A stretch of 64,000 bases of DNA. It comes from Brasenia schreberi (lineage: Eukaryota; Streptophyta; Magnoliopsida; Nymphaeales; Cabombaceae). Position numbers and translations under genes: made by a program. The stretch lies in the NCBI GenBank assembly GCA_036023115.1, contig JAYKKT010000089.1, positions 16,052,501-16,116,500 on the forward strand, in the 5' to 3' direction. Below the pieces are notes generated by a model. It had not been told where the DNA came from, made no database searches, and worked only from the letters and a program-made list of their open reading frames with translations. This document shows positions 1 to 11,100 of this stretch, one piece after another. Positions within the stretch are counted from its first letter, which is position 1; each line of letters starts with the position of its first letter.

Positions 1-589
1 GGTAACCTCAACTTTTCTCTTGCATCACAAATAGTGAACTGTGGACTGTATCAAGAACAATGACAGTACGTAGCTGCTAAGGCTGAAAACTTATCATAAC
101 AACAAAAAGCTGAATGATAATATTACTAAATATAGTATAGCCCCAACTACAAGCAAAATCATGAGAGAATCTTTCAAGAGATTATGGTAGATGAGGGCCT
201 GAGGATTTAATTAAACATATCATTGTGAATCTCTCTCCCTCCCTCCCTCCCTCCCTCTCTCTATATATATTATGGATTTGGTTCGGTTTTAGCCTTCAAC
301 CGTGAACAGCACCATATAATTCTTTCCTTTCTCAAACTAAAACAAACCAAACCGTAAAGCAGCTTGGATCTATTTAATCAGTTTTCTGAAAACTCCTGCT
401 TTTGGGTCTATATCTTCGCCACTGTGTACCAAGTGGGCGATTCAAGGCCGACCCTAGCTAGGTTGGAGCTCACGCAACTTTGGGTCTTTCAAGCTTTGTC
501 CCAACCATAGTAGACCAAAAAACGTCATATGTGCTAACCAAGATCTATCTCCTCTAGCAAACCCAGATGAAAGACAATAACAAAAACGA
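1..589. other. Gene-free left edge, probably intron of the CLPR3 gene
   Basis: I see no exon here. A pyrimidine-rich simple repeat (CCCT/CT runs followed by TA) lies at about 229-272. Because the CLPR3 gene to the right starts in mid-protein, this stretch is probably intron of that gene, but the upstream exon is not in the window. Confidence 0.4.
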
Positions 590-760
590 CAACCAAGCCT
601 TTTCTGGCACTATTTGGGTTCGGCTAGATGGGTTCTTTAACACCATAGCACTATATCTTGTGCCATATCAATAGTTATCTCAAGAAATGCCACATCATAT
701 TTAATAGTTTCTTTCCAGTGCTTCTGTGATCTTCCTCTCCCTCTTTTAAAATGTTGATAA
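590..760 (-). mobile_element. 3'-end fragment of an RTE-type LINE
   Basis: The stretch aligns by eye with the 3' end of the full-length RTE LINE at 37684-40966: the 'caacaactaagccttttc' start, the following 'ggctacatggattc'-like motif, and the 'tttctttccaacacttttgtg'-like block all recur in degraded form. Only the non-coding tail and the last few codons are represented. The copy is old. Confidence 0.6.
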
Positions 761-1302
761 GAGACTGAAAACAAATTCAAAACATGTTCTTTTAAAATTT
801 CATTGCCTTCCATAGATTGAGGTATGAGAAATTGAGAAGAACTTTGAAATATAAGGTTTTGTCAACAAAATTAAGGTTATGAACAACAATGGTCTAGAAC
901 TGAACCAAACCTGAACCAGTGGTTTTGTTTGGTTTAGTTCTATGTGTTATAGTGGTTTTGTTTGGTTCTCTAAGATTTGAGAACCATGTTGTATTGGTAC
1001 GGCAAATGGACCTAGTTGGAGGTACTATGCATACATTTGATAATAGTGGCAACCCCAGACCAAGCGATTGGTGATGAAAAAATATCTGACTTTTTTGTTT
1101 CTCTGATGTGATTTGCTGTTAAACTTTCAATAGTACTATTCTGAAGGTGCATCTGGTACTGGTCAGCTTGTACTTAAAATGCCTATGGGAGTTGGTTTTT
1201 CGGTGAACACACAATGAACTAGTCTTTCACATTTTGCAAAGTTGCTTTTCTAGGAGTTCTTTTATTTGGTGTTACTCATGTCACCGTTTGCATCCTATGT
1301 AG

Positions 1303-4300
1303 ATCCAAACTGTCGCTGTTGGAGCCGCCATTGGTCAGGCTTGTTTACTTCTTGCTGCTGGCAAAAAGGGGAGACGATTTATGATGCCACATTCCAAAGG
1401 TTTGGAGTTGGACAGTTATTACTGAAAACGTATCTATGCTTCTATTAAGAAGTCTTATGTTCTGTATCTTCTTTCTGTTTAGCCATGATTCAACAACCTC
1501 GTGTCCCATCTTCTGGGCAGATGCCAGCTAGTGATGTCCTTATTCGTGCTAAGGAGGTCTGTACAGCCCTCTTTTTGCTTTCTTCTTCTTATTTTTTCCC
1601 ACATTTTATGAAAAGAGTATTTTCTTTGCAGTTTTTGTTTTAATTGTTGTTGCATCCAGAAGTGTTACAAGAAGACTTCTAAAAGCTTTTTGTCAGTACT
1701 TGTAGAATGTCTACATTTTCTGCATCTGTTTGTCTGGAATGGGGTATACTGCAGCTATCCTGACAATACATTATTCATTTCCCTCCATCCCAAGAATGAT
1801 ATAAGATCTCCCAATTGGTGCTCCTTACAATTTTTATCCACCATTTTTGCAGGTTCTGACCAACCGTGACACTCTTGTTAAGCTTCTAGCAAGGCATACG
1901 GGTAATGTAAGTATATGGTTGCTTCTACGCTTTTGGGTATTGATGTTTTCAAACTGACTGTTTTTTTCTTAGTCAATTGAGACAGTATCCAAGGTGATGC
2001 GTCGTCCATTCTATATGGATCCTCCTAAAGCTAAGGAATTTGGTGTCATTGATAAGGTTCTCTTTCTCTCTCTGAACAAATTTTTCCCTTCTTTTGACAT
2101 GGTAAAAAATTGTCCCTCTTGTCTTTGGACAACTAAGTCTCATTTCTTATTATTAGTGGGCAGAAAACATCACGAACAAGGTAGATTGCACAAGATTCTT
2201 TGTGTGTTAGTTTCTGAATCTTGTTTTTTGGCAGAACACATGCTTGTATCTATAAGATGAAGCATTTGAATGTTTCATCGACAACTATGCCTTTCCTATA
2301 CGAGATGGGGTTGTGTACATGGATTCTTTGTTTCTATAATGCTCGATCTTGGGGCGTGCTAACTGTTAACTCAACCTAAGCTAGATCATTCTTTATTATT
2401 TCCTTTCAATACTTTTATGGTCTTCATCTTCCTTTTTTTGATATTTTCACCATCTAACTTCTCTCAAATTCTTACCGAAACTTCCTTTGGTTGTTCCATG
2501 TGTTCAAACCATCTTAAATAAATTTTCTTTATTTTATTATGTATTGGTGTTACTCTCAATTTGTTTCTAATAACCTTGTTACATATATGATCTTTCCTTG
2601 TGTGATCATATATCTATCTCAATATCTTTATTTCTGTTATGTACATCTTTTGTACATGTTGATGATTATCTTCCCAACGCTCAACCATATACCATATAAC
2701 ATTACGGCTCTAATTACTGCTCTAATATCTTCATCAAAATTTTCATCGCTCTAAAAGACTAGTCCTGAGTATTTAAAAATTTCTTATGAGGGATGCAATA
2801 TTTGCCGATCTTAATTTTTATGTCATCTGAAGTGCTCAATTACCCAAATGATCATCCTACCTTCAATATATTCCGTCTTTGTGCTACTAAGTCGAAAGCC
2901 TCTACTTTCTAATTTTTCTCTTCATAATTACAATTTTTTGTTAACCTTTCTCTTAGACTTGTCTACTAACATAATATTATCTGCAAATAATATTCATCAA
3001 CAAATATACTTTATTTTGAATATATTTTGTTAACTCATAAAGAATTAAGGTCAATAAATATAGACTTAATGTAATTCCTTAACGAGTTCTCACACATATT
3101 TATGCACCATCATACATGTCTCTTACAAGATTATAAGATTGATGTCCATCAATGAGATACCTCTCTTTTTCAAAGATTCTTCAAAGAATATCTCTTTGCA
3201 CTTTATGATATGATTTTTCTAATTCAATAAATACCACGTGAAGATTCTTCTTTTTTGCTTTAAAATAGTTTGTAAGTCTCAATGGGAACAACCTCCATAG
3301 TAAATCTTCCTAACATGAATCCAAGTTGGTTTTCATTGTATTCATTATTCAATACTTGTCTCAACCTATTTCAATAATTCTTTCTCGTAATTTCATAGTA
3401 GGACTCATTTGATACCTTGATATTTCATAGTTTTGAATGTCTCATTTATTTTTATACATGGATATAACTTTTTACTCGTTCTCCATTCTCAAGTAATTTT
3501 TTCAATTTTTTCATATTTTTTAAAAATAATCTTGTAAATCAAATGATACCCATCTCTTTTATGATTTTTCATAAATATTGTATGATCATCTATATATTTA
3601 TCAACTTTCGTAAGTTTAAGAGTCTATAGGCAGATATTACAGTTTATATACTCTTATGAGCTTGTAACTCTTACAAACTAATACTAGTACTTATATTTTC
3701 GTGAGAAAGTTCATGAAAATAATTTTCTATCTATTTTTTATATTATTACTTGTCATTAAAATCTTCTTATCATCTTCTTATCATCGTCTTTGATGTATTT
3801 AACAAAATATTTTCATGTTCTAGCTTTAGGTATCATAAAATATCTCTTTCACCTGTTTTTTTAGCTTGAACTTTTATATAAATTTTTTAAAGTTTTGGCT
3901 TTTGTTTCAATGATGGCCTTTATCTTTTTATAAGCCTCTCAAGTTCATAATGCAATTTGTAACATAACTTTTTCTTTTTTTACCTTAATTTTATGTGGCA
4001 TCGCATCACTCCACTAGCAAGCTTCCTTTTGTCCCATATGCTTTTCTTAGATTCTTAGATTCAATTAACATATCTTTTACTACTTTTCTAGTAGTTATGC
4101 TAGAAGCAGTTAGAATGTTTGAGCATATCAATTCTTTACTTGTTCTTTACTGAGCTTTCATTTTCAAGAGCAGCGGAGCTTTCATTTCATGTCTGATTTA
4201 GAGTTGGTTTTCTGAAGGAAAAGAAATTTTGACATTTTCCAAGTAAATCTATGAAATCATATATACATCATCCCTTGGGAAATCAATAGTGTTGTGAATC

Positions 4301-5621
4301 TGAACTCTAGTCTGTTCATTTGTTAACTCAATCTGTTCATTCACATATTTCACTGTCAAGGGTTAAATATTGCAGCCAAAAGCAAAACCAAGCCCTTTTC
4401 CCATGGTAGCTGCCTCTCTTTGAACGGTGTCAGAGTCGAGCAGGGCTCAGCTTCTGTTCTTAATTACAGGCCTTTCTTGGCTCTTCTCTAGATGCAGATC
4501 ATCCAACTTTTGAACATCTTCTGACTGGACCTCTATCTAGTCGCCTCTTACCTTAAATATTTGTCTTTGATTTTGTCTTGCGTTGGTGCGGTGCTATTTT
4601 CTCTGTCTGAGTCATTATAGATATGGTATTTCCTTACGTGACCTTACATCCACTTCAACATCTTCCATTCTGACATTGGAAATATGCGCATGCTGTGATT
4701 GATTATCCACCACTGGATACAATATAACTATTATCATTTTGCCGCTTAATGCACTTCTCTATTTTATCCAACTTACACCAACATACGGGAGATTCCTTTT
4801 CTCATATAATGTAGGTCTGTCTGATGTTTGAGGCTCTGTAGATGATGTCCTTGGTAGTTGATAACCAGATGATTTTTGAGAAACACCGTCTGTACCTTTT
4901 AAACATCATCCAACTTGCTTGTTTAGATGGTGCTGTTTCATCGTCAAGTTGATGACCGGATAAGCTTTGAGAAAATTTGCCATCCTTGTTCCCGTGAGGT
5001 AACTCACGGCCTGTTTCTGGTTTGGCCGAGTAACTGCCTGGGGTGATTACACTTAGCTTTCAACTGAGAAGGTTGTCGGTGGGGAACGTATTGGCTCTTC
5101 TTTCTTATAGAAACCCTTTTCAGTAGTAGCTACAACTGCAGGCTGATACCGCATGAGCATGTTTCGTTGTTCACCATGCAGATTTACTAATCCGTTTCCA
5201 TCAAATGTGTGTGTGTGCGTGTGAGAGAGAGAGAGAGATCATTGCTTTATGTCTAGTTTCTTAGAACTAGGAAAGGAAAAACTAGATCTAGGGAGAAATT
5301 TAGTATTGGATACGTTATCCTTAGTCACGTGAAAAATCACATTTTTTTTATATTTGGTCTATGTTTGGGTTTTATGAGTCGTCACATTTTGGTAGTATTG
5401 TTCGTCACTGATCAATTCCTCCGGAAGTTTCAATGTTTTTTGTTTTCATTTTATATCACGAGTGTGCCAAAGATATGAACCTTGTCATTAGAGCTTCCTG
5501 TTTTACATGCTCTCTTCTTATTGTATAGATCCTATGGCGGGGACAGGAGATGATGGCAGGCACCGCCTCACCAGAGGAGTGGGATAAGATGGCTGGAATT
5601 AAAGCTGTCGACAGTTTGTAA
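1303..5621 (+). CDS. CLPR3: ATP-dependent Clp protease non-catalytic subunit ClpR3, last five exons (5' end outside the window)
   Basis: Exons: 1303-1399, 1483-1556, 1853-1906, 1973-2056 and 5529-5621 (TAA at 5619-5621), all with AG/GT borders and consistent phase; they give about 133 C-terminal residues. The protein is a subunit of the heptameric ClpP/R core in the chloroplast stroma, where it completes a ring without cleaving peptides itself. The sequence shows the ClpP fold (GAAIGQACLLLAAG, then RAKEVLTNRDTLVKLL) but lacks the catalytic residues: the nucleophile serine position reads Ile-Gly, and the histidine of the usual 'MIHQP' is glutamine (MIQQP). The MRRPFYMD and C-terminal ILWRGQE...EEWDKMAG signatures are, from memory of the family, those of ClpR3 rather than ClpR1, R2 or R4. 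Intron 4 is 3.5 kb because it holds a decayed antisense LINE. The gene is convergent with TOC159. Confidence 0.88.
2279..4130 (-). mobile_element. Highly decayed RTE LINE inside CLPR3 intron 4, antisense
   Basis: The stretch can be followed block by block against the antisense strand of the RTE copies at 15268-17812 and 37684-40966: the 3' tail (about 2279), the region for the protein's C-terminus, the stretch over the reverse transcriptase, and the lysine-rich linker between endonuclease and reverse transcriptase. It stops near 4130, so the endonuclease half is missing (5' truncation). Numerous stops and indels leave no usable frame. It accounts for about half of the 3.5-kb intron. Confidence 0.75.
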
Positions 5622-6992
5622 TCTCATCGCATGAAGCATTAGCGAAAAGAATGCAAATATGTTTCTGTTGTCCATGCCCTTTGAAAGAGCTGGATGGTCT
5701 CATAATGTGTAATAGCAGTACGGTAGCTGCACCAATTGCGTCCGTATTCAATGGAGAAGGATCGTGTTTAAGAAGGTAATCAGCTCTGTACTTGTGAATT
5801 GTTGGAAAATTGAAAAATGGAATTTTTGTTGAAGCAGATTTATCCATGAAGGCAGTTTATGCATCTTATTTGCACTTGTATGCCATTTCTCGTATTCAAA
5901 CACCATATAGTACTCACTTATATAGTACTCACTTGAAAAATAAAATACCAAATATTCAGGAAATCCATTTTAATTATTAAGAAAAGTTCTTGTCATCTGC
6001 AGTTGCATTTTAGTTTAGTATCAAATGACTTCAGTGCAATAGGCGCTGAGAATTGGCAACAAGGAACAAGATTGTCGGATAGCAAGATTGCTCCTTGTTA
6101 CACTGTTGCTCGAGAATCTGTTCCGCGATTGTTGCTCAGCTGGGCCTGCAGCCTTCTAGTTATGTTGATAGTTAGAACCAGTGCTTCGACCAGAGGCTGC
6201 CTGCCCAGATGGGTTGTGTATGTGATTAACAGACGACTTTAAGAGAACAGATAAGTATAGCACCCATCAATGGCATATGCCCTTAATTGCTTATGTTTCT
6301 GTCCTGAACTGGTTAGGGGGACAATGTTTTGATGGGACTCTGCGACTCTTGAGATTGCAATCCATTTCCGCGAGCTAACATATAGCAGGCGTCTCTAGCA
6401 CTCGAGGCCCAGGCTTCTTAAATAGTCGGTTTACACCTAATAAGCCGGAGACAAGCTGGCGAAGCATGGGCTCTAATCTCGAGTCTCTACCGACCCTCTC
6501 CAAAGCGGATTAACATGATGTGAAAAGCTGGCACCATACGTAGACCCCTGGCAATGGTATTGCCTTGGAGTTTTGGCGCTGCCTTCTTCCAACCATTTGA
6601 AATGCAAGCATCTTGCGGCTATAAATCAAGAAAACGAAGCAGTTGCCCACTGATTGACGGAGAGCAAGTAGATCCACAATTCTTACAAATTTGGCCACAG
6701 GAAGAACACCAATTCGCTTTCAAGAGGAGCCATAACAAAACAAACGGTGCTATGTGTGTGTGTGAGAGAGAGAGAGAGATAGAGTCCCGTGATAAAATAA
6801 CAACATAAAGCAAGAACACCAATTAAGCCTCCGCGTTTTCTTTCAGCCCATCAACAAAATTCATACCCTAAATAAAAAGCCTCAATATCAATTCTAAACT
6901 TACCTAAAGCAAGAAAACATCATGCATGTAGCTGATATAGAATAGTCTCCCGCCAAAAGGAAACATGAAAGAGAAGAACAGGAAAAGATGAT
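5622..6992. other. Tail-to-tail intergenic region between CLPR3 and TOC159
   Basis: This region holds the 3' flanks of both convergent genes. A (TG)n(AG)n simple repeat lies at about 6752-6781. A 79-codon open frame at 6003-6242 has no recognisable motif. I see no further gene. Confidence 0.5.
5939..5944 (+). terminator. Candidate polyadenylation signal for CLPR3
   Basis: An AATAAA hexamer lies about 320 bases after the CLPR3 stop codon, in AT-rich sequence. Plant poly(A) signals are loose, so this is only a candidate. Confidence 0.3.
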
Positions 6993-9900
6993 CTAATGCA
7001 TAGACTGGGAGGCACCCGCGCGGATGGTCTGGTAAATGGAAACTGCAAGTGGCAGCAGGCCCATAAGAGCGATCTGAAGCTGCTCCGAGCTGCTTGTCCG
7101 GACAGTGATCTGCCCGGTGAACTTGTTGTTCAAGCCGATGCGCACGGCAGTCTTAGTACCACGCCCCACCGAGAATTGAGCCTGCAAGTTGGCCCCTAGG
7201 GCTAAATCACCACGCCACCTCATGAGGGAGAGCCCCAATGTGGTCGAGTCCTGGCCGATTGGATAGTCCTTCTCCCTGATCCTCGCCTCCAAGTTGACAC
7301 CATAAGCAACGTCGTTCTGTGCACGTATCATGCCGGCGCTTGCTGCCAGATTTGCCTGTTTTCCGATTGAAATCTGATCCTCCATCTTGATTCCTGAGGC
7401 CAGTGTCTCACCAATGAGTGTGAAGGACAAGCCAGCAGCAGTCTTATTCTTCTTGAAGTTTTTGAATTTGGATTCGCTCCTGAAAACGTAAGCGAGTTGT
7501 TTTCCAACGGTTTGAACATCAAAGCCTGCCAGAGTCGAACCATGTTCACCATGCTTCATGGAAACAGAGGAATCCATATGGATGTTGAAGTCCTTCTTGT
7601 CCTTTGTGATTTGAACTGAAATACCGGCTGGCAATCGGCCGGCGACGGCGAGGTTCTCCTCCAAGCTCACACCGTCATACCCACAGTCGTGATCCCAGCC
7701 ATGGTTGTCCAGAACTGGACGAGCGAGCAGCTGTGATCCGGTCGGCTCTAGGAACCGGTATCTGTAAGCAGGGTTATCCCCATCGAAGCTAGGCGGCAAC
7801 ACCATATCGGGCAGTGGCACCGGCACGGCTGCTGGACCGCCGCTCTCGGGATCGAATTCGTCGGCTTCGGTAGCAAAACCCCGACCTTGCTGCTGCTGCT
7901 TCTTGGCCTCTCTCCTGCGTCTGAGCTCCTCCTTCAATTGCTTCTTTTGAAGCAGTTTCACTCTGTATTCGTACTCCTCGAAATAGGCATTCCTCTGCAC
8001 CTTGCTCAGCTTAGCAATCTGAGATTTTCTCAAGGGCTTGAATGGTGGGAGCTGATCGTACTCGTCACCTTCTTCATCAGCCTCTGCGTCGGACAATTCG
8101 CCGTCCGAGTCAAAGTTATCATCCCCTTGATCCGCAGAAGCAAGCTTGGGATGAGGCCTCGACTGCAAGAGTGATGACAGCAGGAAAGGGAGCGGTGCCG
8201 ATCGGTACCGAAGACCACCGAAGAGAAGTTTCCCGTTAGACGGCTCTTGCAGTTTCAGCAGTGAATTGGCTTCAGACAATATCTTGGTAGAATAGCATAA
8301 CAGAAGCAATTGGGAACGCCACGCTTGGCCATTGGGAAGCACCTGTTGTCCAGTCCTGTTCCGCCGGCAGGACGGGTGGTTCTCGACGAGAGCCACCGGA
8401 TTCATGAGGCGCATGTCGCCAGCCGCCTGCCTTATGGAATGCTGCACGGCGTGCGACCGGTGGGCGACCGACGTGTCGTATGCAAGGGGGGTGCCGTTGG
8501 GGCCATCAGGTGGCGCAGAGGATGCATGAGTGAGAGCCACAATGGCGTTGAACCATATAGATGCCCCGAGGTAGGAGGTGATCGACCTCAACAATGGAAG
8601 ATCGTTCGAGTCGCGGGCACGGGCATCCATTCGGTCGACGTAGATAATGATATCCGGTGGGAATTTCTTCGTGAATTTCTTCACAGATGATAGAATCTTC
8701 CTGTTGGTAGCCTGTTCCATCACCGATGGTTTCAAGCCCGGAGTATCAATCACCCGAATCTTCACTCCGTTCACAACACCGGTGATCTCTCTCGCGATGC
8801 TCGTAGCGGGCTGAAAGGCGTCGGTCGGAGCTTTGTCATCGCCGAAGATCGAATTGATGGTAGCACTCTTACCAACTCCAGTTTTTCCGATCAACAGAAT
8901 GGTGCACGAGAAGTCCAAATCATCCTTACCTTCCTCCTCCAACTTCGCAGCGGTTTGGCGAGCAGCGTCGAGGCTGAAAGCTCGCAAGCCGGCTCGACCA
9001 CGGCGCATTCCCTCGGCGAGGCCCAGCCTGTAGAGAACCTGGGCAGCAACTGTTTCTTCAGCAGAGTGTCCTAGCCTCTGAACCAGGCGGAGGAACTTCA
9101 CCCTCACCGAGTTTATCTTCTCGCTGAGCTTCTTCTCTCCTTCGTCCATGGTCTCTGTTTCCGATTCCCTTGCAGAGGAATCCGTTGGAGAGAAGATACT
9201 CGAACGGGTCGAGCGGGGTGCAGAGGGCCGCAGCGTCGGAACTGATGGTCCCAGGCCGGCAGGGCCTTTTCCGGAGAAAAAACCGGCAGTATTTTGAGAC
9301 CCCGCAGTGGTGCCTTCGGCGGATGCGCTGCTGGCCGCCTTCAACAAAGCAGTCAAGGCTGCGGAATCAAACAACACCTTATCATCCTCTCCGTCATCAT
9401 CTTCTGTGTCGACCGCTTCGTCGGAATCGGACATCACAATAGGACCGTTATCGGAAACTCTAACACTAGAGCCTCCTGACAAATTTATAAATTTCTCCAA
9501 CTCCTCCACCAAGTTCAGTTTCTTGGGTGCATCAGTTGAAGCTGTTGCCGCACTCCCACCCTGCAACTCCAGCAGATTGCGGCTTTCTGAAGACGAAATG
9601 ACCGGTACACCCTCCTCGGGAGGTCGAGAACTGTCTTCAAGATTCCGATGGCTCTCCTGCGATGGATCTTTTGATTCAGGAGCAACAGTTTCATCATCTT
9701 CGGTCGCCTTGAAGTTCTTGGTGTCTATCATTGCGGCAGCTGCCTTCGGTACCGATTCGAGAATGGGATTTTCTTCATTTCCGGATTCAACTATCAGATT
9801 TGTTGAACCATCATGTTCTTCTCCAACTACAATAAAATCCCTGTCTTCTTTAGGAGAATTCTCGACAGCGACTTGTTCTGGTGCCCCCAGTACAACAGAA

Positions 9901-11066
9901 GGTTCTCTATTAGCATTTTGTTCTTCATTGGCACCCACACAACCCATAGAATCTATTTTCTGAGTAAGAATAGATTCATCACTCTCCTCGGCTTTGGTGG
10001 CCGCATCAGCTTTGCCAGATTCTAGGGATTCATCATCAGGTTTGCTTCCTACGGGCTCTGTATCAGATTCAGTACTGAAACCACTAGTTTTTTGGGGCTC
10101 ATTCGAGCTATGGGCTTCGCTTTTAGCAGCTCCTGCAATTTCTGAGTTGGCTTCTAACTCACGCTTCCCATCAGAATCATCACTCGACACCCCACTTTCA
10201 CCTACCTCTACAGCAGTAATTTCTTCGCTAGGTTCCGTGGATTCAACGATAGCGGAAGAGCCTAATTCAGGTTTCGCATCGGATTCTCCATGAGAAATTA
10301 AATTCTTTTCTTCTCCAACCAAAACACCGATATGTTTCTGTGCCTCATCGACGTCACTAGCTCCCTCAGACAAACCGGGTTTCTCAAGCCCAATGCTATC
10401 AGTTTCCCCTGGTTCTGAGTCACGAACGACCTCGTCGGTCACAGATTCTACCTTCACCTCATCTTTACCGTTGTCGATTACCTTGGAAACAATGCTTCCT
10501 GAATCCGAAGAATCGACTTTCCCCTGTTTTTGTTCATTCTCCAAGCTACCAAGTACCTCTAATTCGTGGGCAAATTCTGCTTTTTCATCGTCATTCTTCG
10601 CCGCTTTGGAAACGCCGACGGTATCGTTACCGCTTCCAAAACCAGGGTTTTCTTCATCACCCAAAACCCCAACCTCACCGGCCGGATCGCCGGAAAATCC
10701 ATCCTCCCCATCGCTCACGCCTCCGTCACCGTCTTCATCCTCCACCTCCTCCGACACCTTGGCAACTGGCGGTACCGGAAACGACGAACCCGCGACCACG
10801 CCACCGCCGGAATCGTCCATCTGCGATCTCCCCAAAGAGATCTTCGGCCCTTCAGGAGAAAGCGCGAACTCATCGTCGTCGTCCTCTCCACTCAGAAAGC
10901 CGACGGATTCGTCGCTAGAGTGGCCAACCCCACCGTCGCTATCGATATCTTCATCGTTATCGCTAGCGGCGGAAGGTGGAGCTCTGATGGGGGTCTGTGA
11001 CGACACGGACGACGAAAGGGGGGTCACGTTGGCGTTGTAAAGCGTAGGAGCACCTTCGGCGTCCAT
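6993..11066 (-). CDS. TOC159: TOC159-type chloroplast preprotein import receptor GTPase
   Basis: The gene is one uninterrupted exon of 1357 codons; the ATG at 11066 sits in a good plant context (GCCATGG). The protein is the receptor GTPase of the outer chloroplast envelope that recognises transit peptides with Toc33/34 and hands them to the Toc75 channel. Three parts are visible. An acidic, Ser/Glu/Asp-rich A domain covers about residues 1-640. The G domain has P-loop GKTGVGKS at 727-734, DTPG at 774-777 and the Toc-specific THASSAPPDGP region. The C-terminal M domain starts near 1000 with an acidic stretch, KPLRKSQIAKLSK, NAYFEEYEYRVKLLQKKQ and PVPLPDMVLPPSFD, and ends in a membrane-associated region without a classical transmembrane helix. 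The long acidic A domain favours TOC159 over TOC132/120. It is shorter than Arabidopsis TOC159 (about 1500 residues), mostly in the A domain. No frameshift is seen. Confidence 0.95.
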   Translation of the reverse strand: MDAEGAPTLYNANVTPLSSSVSSQTPIRAPPSAASDNDEDIDSDGGVGHSSDESVGFLSGEDDDDEFALSPEGPKISLGRSQMDDSGGGVVAGSSFPVPPVAKVSEEVEDEDGDGGVSDGEDGFSGDPAGEVGVLGDEENPGFGSGNDTVGVSKAAKNDDEKAEFAHELEVLGSLENEQKQGKVDSSDSGSIVSKVIDNGKDEVKVESVTDEVVRDSEPGETDSIGLEKPGLSEGASDVDEAQKHIGVLVGEEKNLISHGESDAKPELGSSAIVESTEPSEEITAVEVGESGVSSDDSDGKRELEANSEIAGAAKSEAHSSNEPQKTSGFSTESDTEPVGSKPDDESLESGKADAATKAEESDESILTQKIDSMGCVGANEEQNANREPSVVLGAPEQVAVENSPKEDRDFIVVGEEHDGSTNLIVESGNEENPILESVPKAAAAMIDTKNFKATEDDETVAPESKDPSQESHRNLEDSSRPPEEGVPVISSSESRNLLELQGGSAATASTDAPKKLNLVEELEKFINLSGGSSVRVSDNGPIVMSDSDEAVDTEDDDGEDDKVLFDSAALTALLKAASSASAEGTTAGSQNTAGFFSGKGPAGLGPSVPTLRPSAPRSTRSSIFSPTDSSARESETETMDEGEKKLSEKINSVRVKFLRLVQRLGHSAEETVAAQVLYRLGLAEGMRRGRAGLRAFSLDAARQTAAKLEEEGKDDLDFSCTILLIGKTGVGKSATINSIFGDDKAPTDAFQPATSIAREITGVVNGVKIRVIDTPGLKPSVMEQATNRKILSSVKKFTKKFPPDIIIYVDRMDARARDSNDLPLLRSITSYLGASIWFNAIVALTHASSAPPDGPNGTPLAYDTSVAHRSHAVQHSIRQAAGDMRLMNPVALVENHPSCRRNRTGQQVLPNGQAWRSQLLLLCYSTKILSEANSLLKLQEPSNGKLLFGGLRYRSAPLPFLLSSLLQSRPHPKLASADQGDDNFDSDGELSDAEADEEGDEYDQLPPFKPLRKSQIAKLSKVQRNAYFEEYEYRVKLLQKKQLKEELRRRREAKKQQQQGRGFATEADEFDPESGGPAAVPVPLPDMVLPPSFDGDNPAYRYRFLEPTGSQLLARPVLDNHGWDHDCGYDGVSLEENLAVAGRLPAGISVQITKDKKDFNIHMDSSVSMKHGEHGSTLAGFDVQTVGKQLAYVFRSESKFKNFKKNKTAAGLSFTLIGETLASGIKMEDQISIGKQANLAASAGMIRAQNDVAYGVNLEARIREKDYPIGQDSTTLGLSLMRWRGDLALGANLQAQFSVGRGTKTAVRIGLNNKFTGQITVRTSSSEQLQIALMGLLPLAVSIYQTIRAGASQSMH

Positions 11067-11079
11067 GGCGGTGTGTGAG

Positions 11080-11099
11080 CTCTCTCTCTCTCTCTCTCT
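11080..11099. repeat. (CT)10 simple repeat in the TOC159 5' leader
   Basis: A perfect CT run ends 14 bases upstream of the TOC159 start codon; in the transcript it reads as (AG)n. Such runs are common in plant 5' leaders and may bind GAGA-type factors. That role is inference. Confidence 0.85.
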
Positions 11100-11100
11100 T

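Noticed and set aside
6003..6242. 79-codon frame downstream of CLPR3
   Set aside because: No recognisable motif, no splice link to CLPR3 (which already has its stop), and it lies in the expected 3' flank.
9307..11040. Long plus-strand open frames (218, 215 and 144 codons) opposite TOC159
   Set aside because: They are antisense shadows of the Ser/Glu/Asp-rich A domain; low-complexity codons avoid stops on the other strand.
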